Below, piece by piece: positions 61,318 to 64,000 of a stretch of DNA of 64,000 bases; position 1 is the first letter of the stretch; each line of letters starts with the position of its first letter. The notes below the pieces were generated by a model. It was not told where the DNA came from and did no database searches. It saw nothing but the letters and a program-made list of their open reading frames with translations. Position numbers and translations under genes: made by a program. Source of the DNA: Cannabis sativa (taxonomy: Eukaryota > Streptophyta > Magnoliopsida > Rosales > Cannabaceae); NCBI RefSeq assembly GCF_029168945.1, contig NC_083603.1, positions 20,832,001 to 20,896,000 of the forward strand, in the 5' to 3' direction.

Positions 61318-61573
61318 TAACTCCGACCTCAACCTTGACCTTGGAACGCGAACCCTGACCCGGCCCCAGATCCAATCCCGGACCGCAGACTAGGACCCAA
61401 ACTAGAACAATAGACCCAAACTCTGAATTCGGACCCCAGACCCCGGACTCAGACAAGCCATAGTCCTATATTCAAACCCAGATCCCGATCGGCCCCGGTC
61501 CAACCTCAAACCAGGACCACGGACCATGGACCCTAGACCCAATCTCAGAGCGGGCTCCAACCTTGATCCAACT
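61318..61573. repeat. C-rich block of degenerate GACCC-type repeats
   Basis: About 255 bp on the plus strand are built from GACCC/GGACCC/CAGACCC words and contain almost no T-runs, in sharp contrast to the AT-rich DNA on both sides. No long open frame spans it. It may be the centre of a MITE-like element, since both flanks have T/A-rich, partly complementary tracts (about 61140-61310 and 61580-61790). Confidence 0.7.
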
Positions 61574-63107
61574 TAAATAAAATTAATAAATAAAAGTGAA
61601 AAAAGAAATTTACAGAATATAGTTATTTTTATTTTAAAAATTAAAAAGAATATAGTTATTTTTATTTTAAAAATTAAAAAATAATGGTTATAGAATACAT
61701 TATTATTTTTCAAAAACATAATTTTTGAAACAAAATTTTACTTTTATATATTTTTCTCATTAAAAAATATAAAAATAAAAATTTGTACCAACTCAACCAT
61801 ACGGTGTCCCATGAGTATTTTTTACATGCCTCAATCGCCTCTAAATATTCATATGAATAGAAATAGAGAGCTTAGTAATGGGCTATATATATATATATAT
61901 GGGAGACTCTCATATATTATTGTAGGTTTGGAAAATTTTGTGTTGGATTGGATCCTCTGCGATCAGGTATGGACTGTGAAATGAATACTGCAACCCACCA
62001 GCTGTCAGTGAGGGTAAGACAACATATGAAACATAGAATGGGCCAACGTTTCTGCCAGTTTTACCTGAAATATTTTTAATATTAACCATTATAGCCCCCA
62101 CTCTCTCAGTATTTGCCTTGGAAAATATGTACGGTGAATTAGTAATTACTATGTGCATATAATGCGAAATATTCCACAAGACCATGCCCTACTTTCTAGT
62201 CAAAAAAAAAAAAGAAGGGGATGGTAAATAACAATCAATGTCATGTGGTGTGTGGTATAATTATAATAGTAGTGTAGTGGTCATCATGATCATCTGATGC
62301 TCCACACGAGTGCCCAGGAATTTTGGGTATGGAGAAAATGACTGAACCAAAAGGCAAAATACATGTTCATATATATATATATATATACCCTTTACTGCAT
62401 TGCATGCATCATTTTCTGTATCTTTTGTCAACTATAACATACCCAACGACTGACTGACCCTACTCGAGATTCCAAAAAGTATTGACTAATATTAACTGTA
62501 AATTTCTCACAAGTCGTTGCTCTGCGGAGGGCTATATACTAATTGAATTATATGACAAATAATTTTCCATTTATTTATTAAATTTTAGTAATAAGATAAA
62601 TTAAGGGGACACAATAAATTAATATTTTCATAAAGAGTGTTATTTGATAAAGCAAAGGAATTAGAATTTCTAATTAGTATTAAGAATAATTATATAAAAT
62701 ATTATTGAGTAATTTCTGGCAAAAATACTTAAGTTTTATCCCGAGTAGCAGATAAATACTCAAGTCGTATTTTTGGCGGTAAAAATACATTCCATCACAC
62801 TTCTAGAACTTCCGTAGGTACCTCTCTGTTTTCTTCTAGGTATAGTGTCTACGTGTCATCCTTTTATTAGTCCACATCATTAATTTTTATTTTTCATTTT
62901 AAAATTTATTAAAACTTATTTAATAATCATTTTAAAAAAAATATATATATTTAAAATGTATAAAAAAAATAAAAATAAAAATAAATTCTGAAACCTAAAA
63001 AATTATTCTAAACCTAAATAATTATTTTTTTTTCTCATTTTTTTTAAATGGATTTTTCTTTTATTTCTTGTTCCACTCTTTTCTCTTTGAATTAAAAAGG
63101 AATTCCA
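61574..63107. other. Intergenic DNA with a minus-strand open frame and a possible MITE fragment
   Basis: A 33-34 bp unit is duplicated in tandem at about 61613-61680. A 91-codon minus-strand open frame (61910-62185) has near-balanced base composition, but I do not recognise its product. Around 62710-62880 a stretch containing GGCAAAAATAC and CCGAGTAGCAGATAAATACT resembles a plant repeat end. Nothing else was recognised. Confidence 0.3.
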
Positions 63108-63207
63108 ACAACTATTCATTGCCTGGTTTCTTGTTCGAATCTCCTCTACTTGTCCCAGATGCAATAGGAGTGTTGAAACAACTATTCATTGCCTGGTTTC
63201 TTGTTCG
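63108..63207 (+). repeat. 30-bp direct repeat, 70 bp apart, at the LINE 5' edge
   Basis: ACAACTATTCATTGCCTGGT plus ten further bases occurs identically at 63108-63137 and 63178-63207. Only the second copy lies in the expected LINE reading, so the first looks like a local duplication at the break. Confidence 0.9.
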
Positions 63208-63985
63208 TTCACTGCGGTTTGTTGGAGATCAGTTGGTTTGTATGGAGGCAGCCCTGGTGATATATCTTTTGGGAGTTGGCTGCAAGATCGTTTTAACAAC
63301 TGGGATTTGAGGGAGAGGCAGATGGGGCCTATGCTTTGCTGGGCTATTTGGCAAGATAGGAACAACAAGGTGTGGAATGGGAAAACCAAGTCAGTCAAAA
63401 ATGTTATTGCTTTTGTAAATGGTGATCTTACAATGGACTTTTGCTCAAGGGAAAACTTTCACTCCCTCTTCTTTCTTGATTCATAGTGGAGAAGGGGATG
63501 AGCATTGGGGTGCGCCAGAGGTTAATAAACTCAAGATCAATGTGGATGCGGCAACATTTGCGGATCAAAATAAATTTGGGTACGATTGGGTTCGTTGCGA
63601 TTCTGGGGGCCACATCTTGCAGGCGAGAACGGGGTCTTGGGATGGTTGTGTTAATCTGGCTCTTGCTGAGGATCTTGGTGTGAAAGAGGTACTAAGCTGG
63701 ATAAAGGAGTCAAAGCTTTCTCATGTTACTATGGAATCGGATAGCCTCATAACAGTTTAAGCTTTCCGGAGCTCGGTGAATACTAATTCTCCTTTCGGTT
63801 GTTGCATTGCAGAATGCAAGAGAATAATTTCAGATTTTGAATCATGTTTGTTTACGTTTTGTTAAACGTTCTGCTAACCGTGTGGCTCATGGTCTTGCCT
63901 GAGTCTCATGGTTATATGCTGAGCGTAGTTATTCGGTGGACACTGTTCCGAATAACATTAGTGATGTAATTGCGCAAGAATTATT
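63108..63985 (+). pseudogene. LINE fragment: zf-RVT end and RNase H-like domain
   Basis: It reads CPRCNRSVETTIHCLVSCSF at about 63151-63210 (RT zinc-binding motif), then LCWAIWQDRNNKVWNGK near 63340, the conserved linker. The RNase H-like domain follows (LKINVDAATF at about 63530, VTMESDSLITV to 63760). Stops and frame changes occur near 63486 and 63760 and again towards 63900. A 30-bp segment is present twice (63108-63137 and 63178-63207), at the broken 5' edge. Same family type and orientation as the fragment at 262-1803. It may continue past the window end. Confidence 0.83.
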
Positions 63986-64000
63986 TTAAATAAAGTTATC

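Overview
This is flowering-plant nuclear DNA, almost certainly from a eudicot. The signs are AT-rich intergenic sequence, Ty1/Copia and Ty3/Gypsy (chromovirus, Tekay/Del type) LTR retrotransposons primed by initiator-Met tRNA, a plant-type BED/hAT transposon, CACTA, Mutator-like and PIF/Harbinger-like ends, plant LINE fragments, and one intact plant-specific DVL/ROTUNDIFOLIA small-peptide gene. I cannot name the species from the sequence. Apart from the DVL gene, every recognisable coding stretch is a decayed transposable-element gene.

Layout. 262-1803: 3' part of a LINE (+). 1804-6051: AT-rich intergenic DNA with a 236-bp PIF/Harbinger-like MITE (5575-5810). 6052-27792: one Copia element with two LTRs and a perfect 5-bp target-site duplication (ATGGT). 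It was split twice: by an hAT element (8499-16985, perfect 8-bp TSD) that carries a Helitron-like block in its first intron (9879-14149), and by a minus-strand Tekay-type Gypsy element (17310-25921). 28152 onward: 5' end of a CACTA element. 30685-39964 and 40327-49947: two related, decayed Copia elements (called A and B here) in opposite orientation, forming a very large imperfect inverted repeat. The 362 bp between them, and the DNA to the right of B, belong to a minus-strand LINE (39965-56315) that B interrupts. The LINE is also interrupted by a solo LTR of the A/B family (51349-56100), which itself holds a 2.87-kb Gypsy solo LTR (52472-55340). Three insertions in this half have legible TSDs (ATTAG, CCTAC, CTTTC). 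56551-56923: Mutator-like MITE with a 9-bp TSD. 56975-57204: inverted repeat with a tRNA-like segment. 57286-63107: mostly single-copy-looking AT-rich DNA around the DVL gene (60153-60341, minus). 63108-64000: another LINE fragment (+).

How it fits together. TSDs and junctions give a readable insertion order: Copia, then hAT and Gypsy into it, then Helitron-like material into the hAT; separately the LINE, then B and solo LTR C into it, then the Gypsy solo LTR into C. All element genes read here carry stops, frameshifts, deletions or lost catalytic residues, so none looks autonomous now. I found no sign of a novel enzymatic or defence system. The most interesting signals are structural: stop codons shared between A and B, GC-rich stacked palindromes near B's primer-binding site, a conserved motif repeated three times in each of A and B, and a possible tandem set of Helitron 5' ends.
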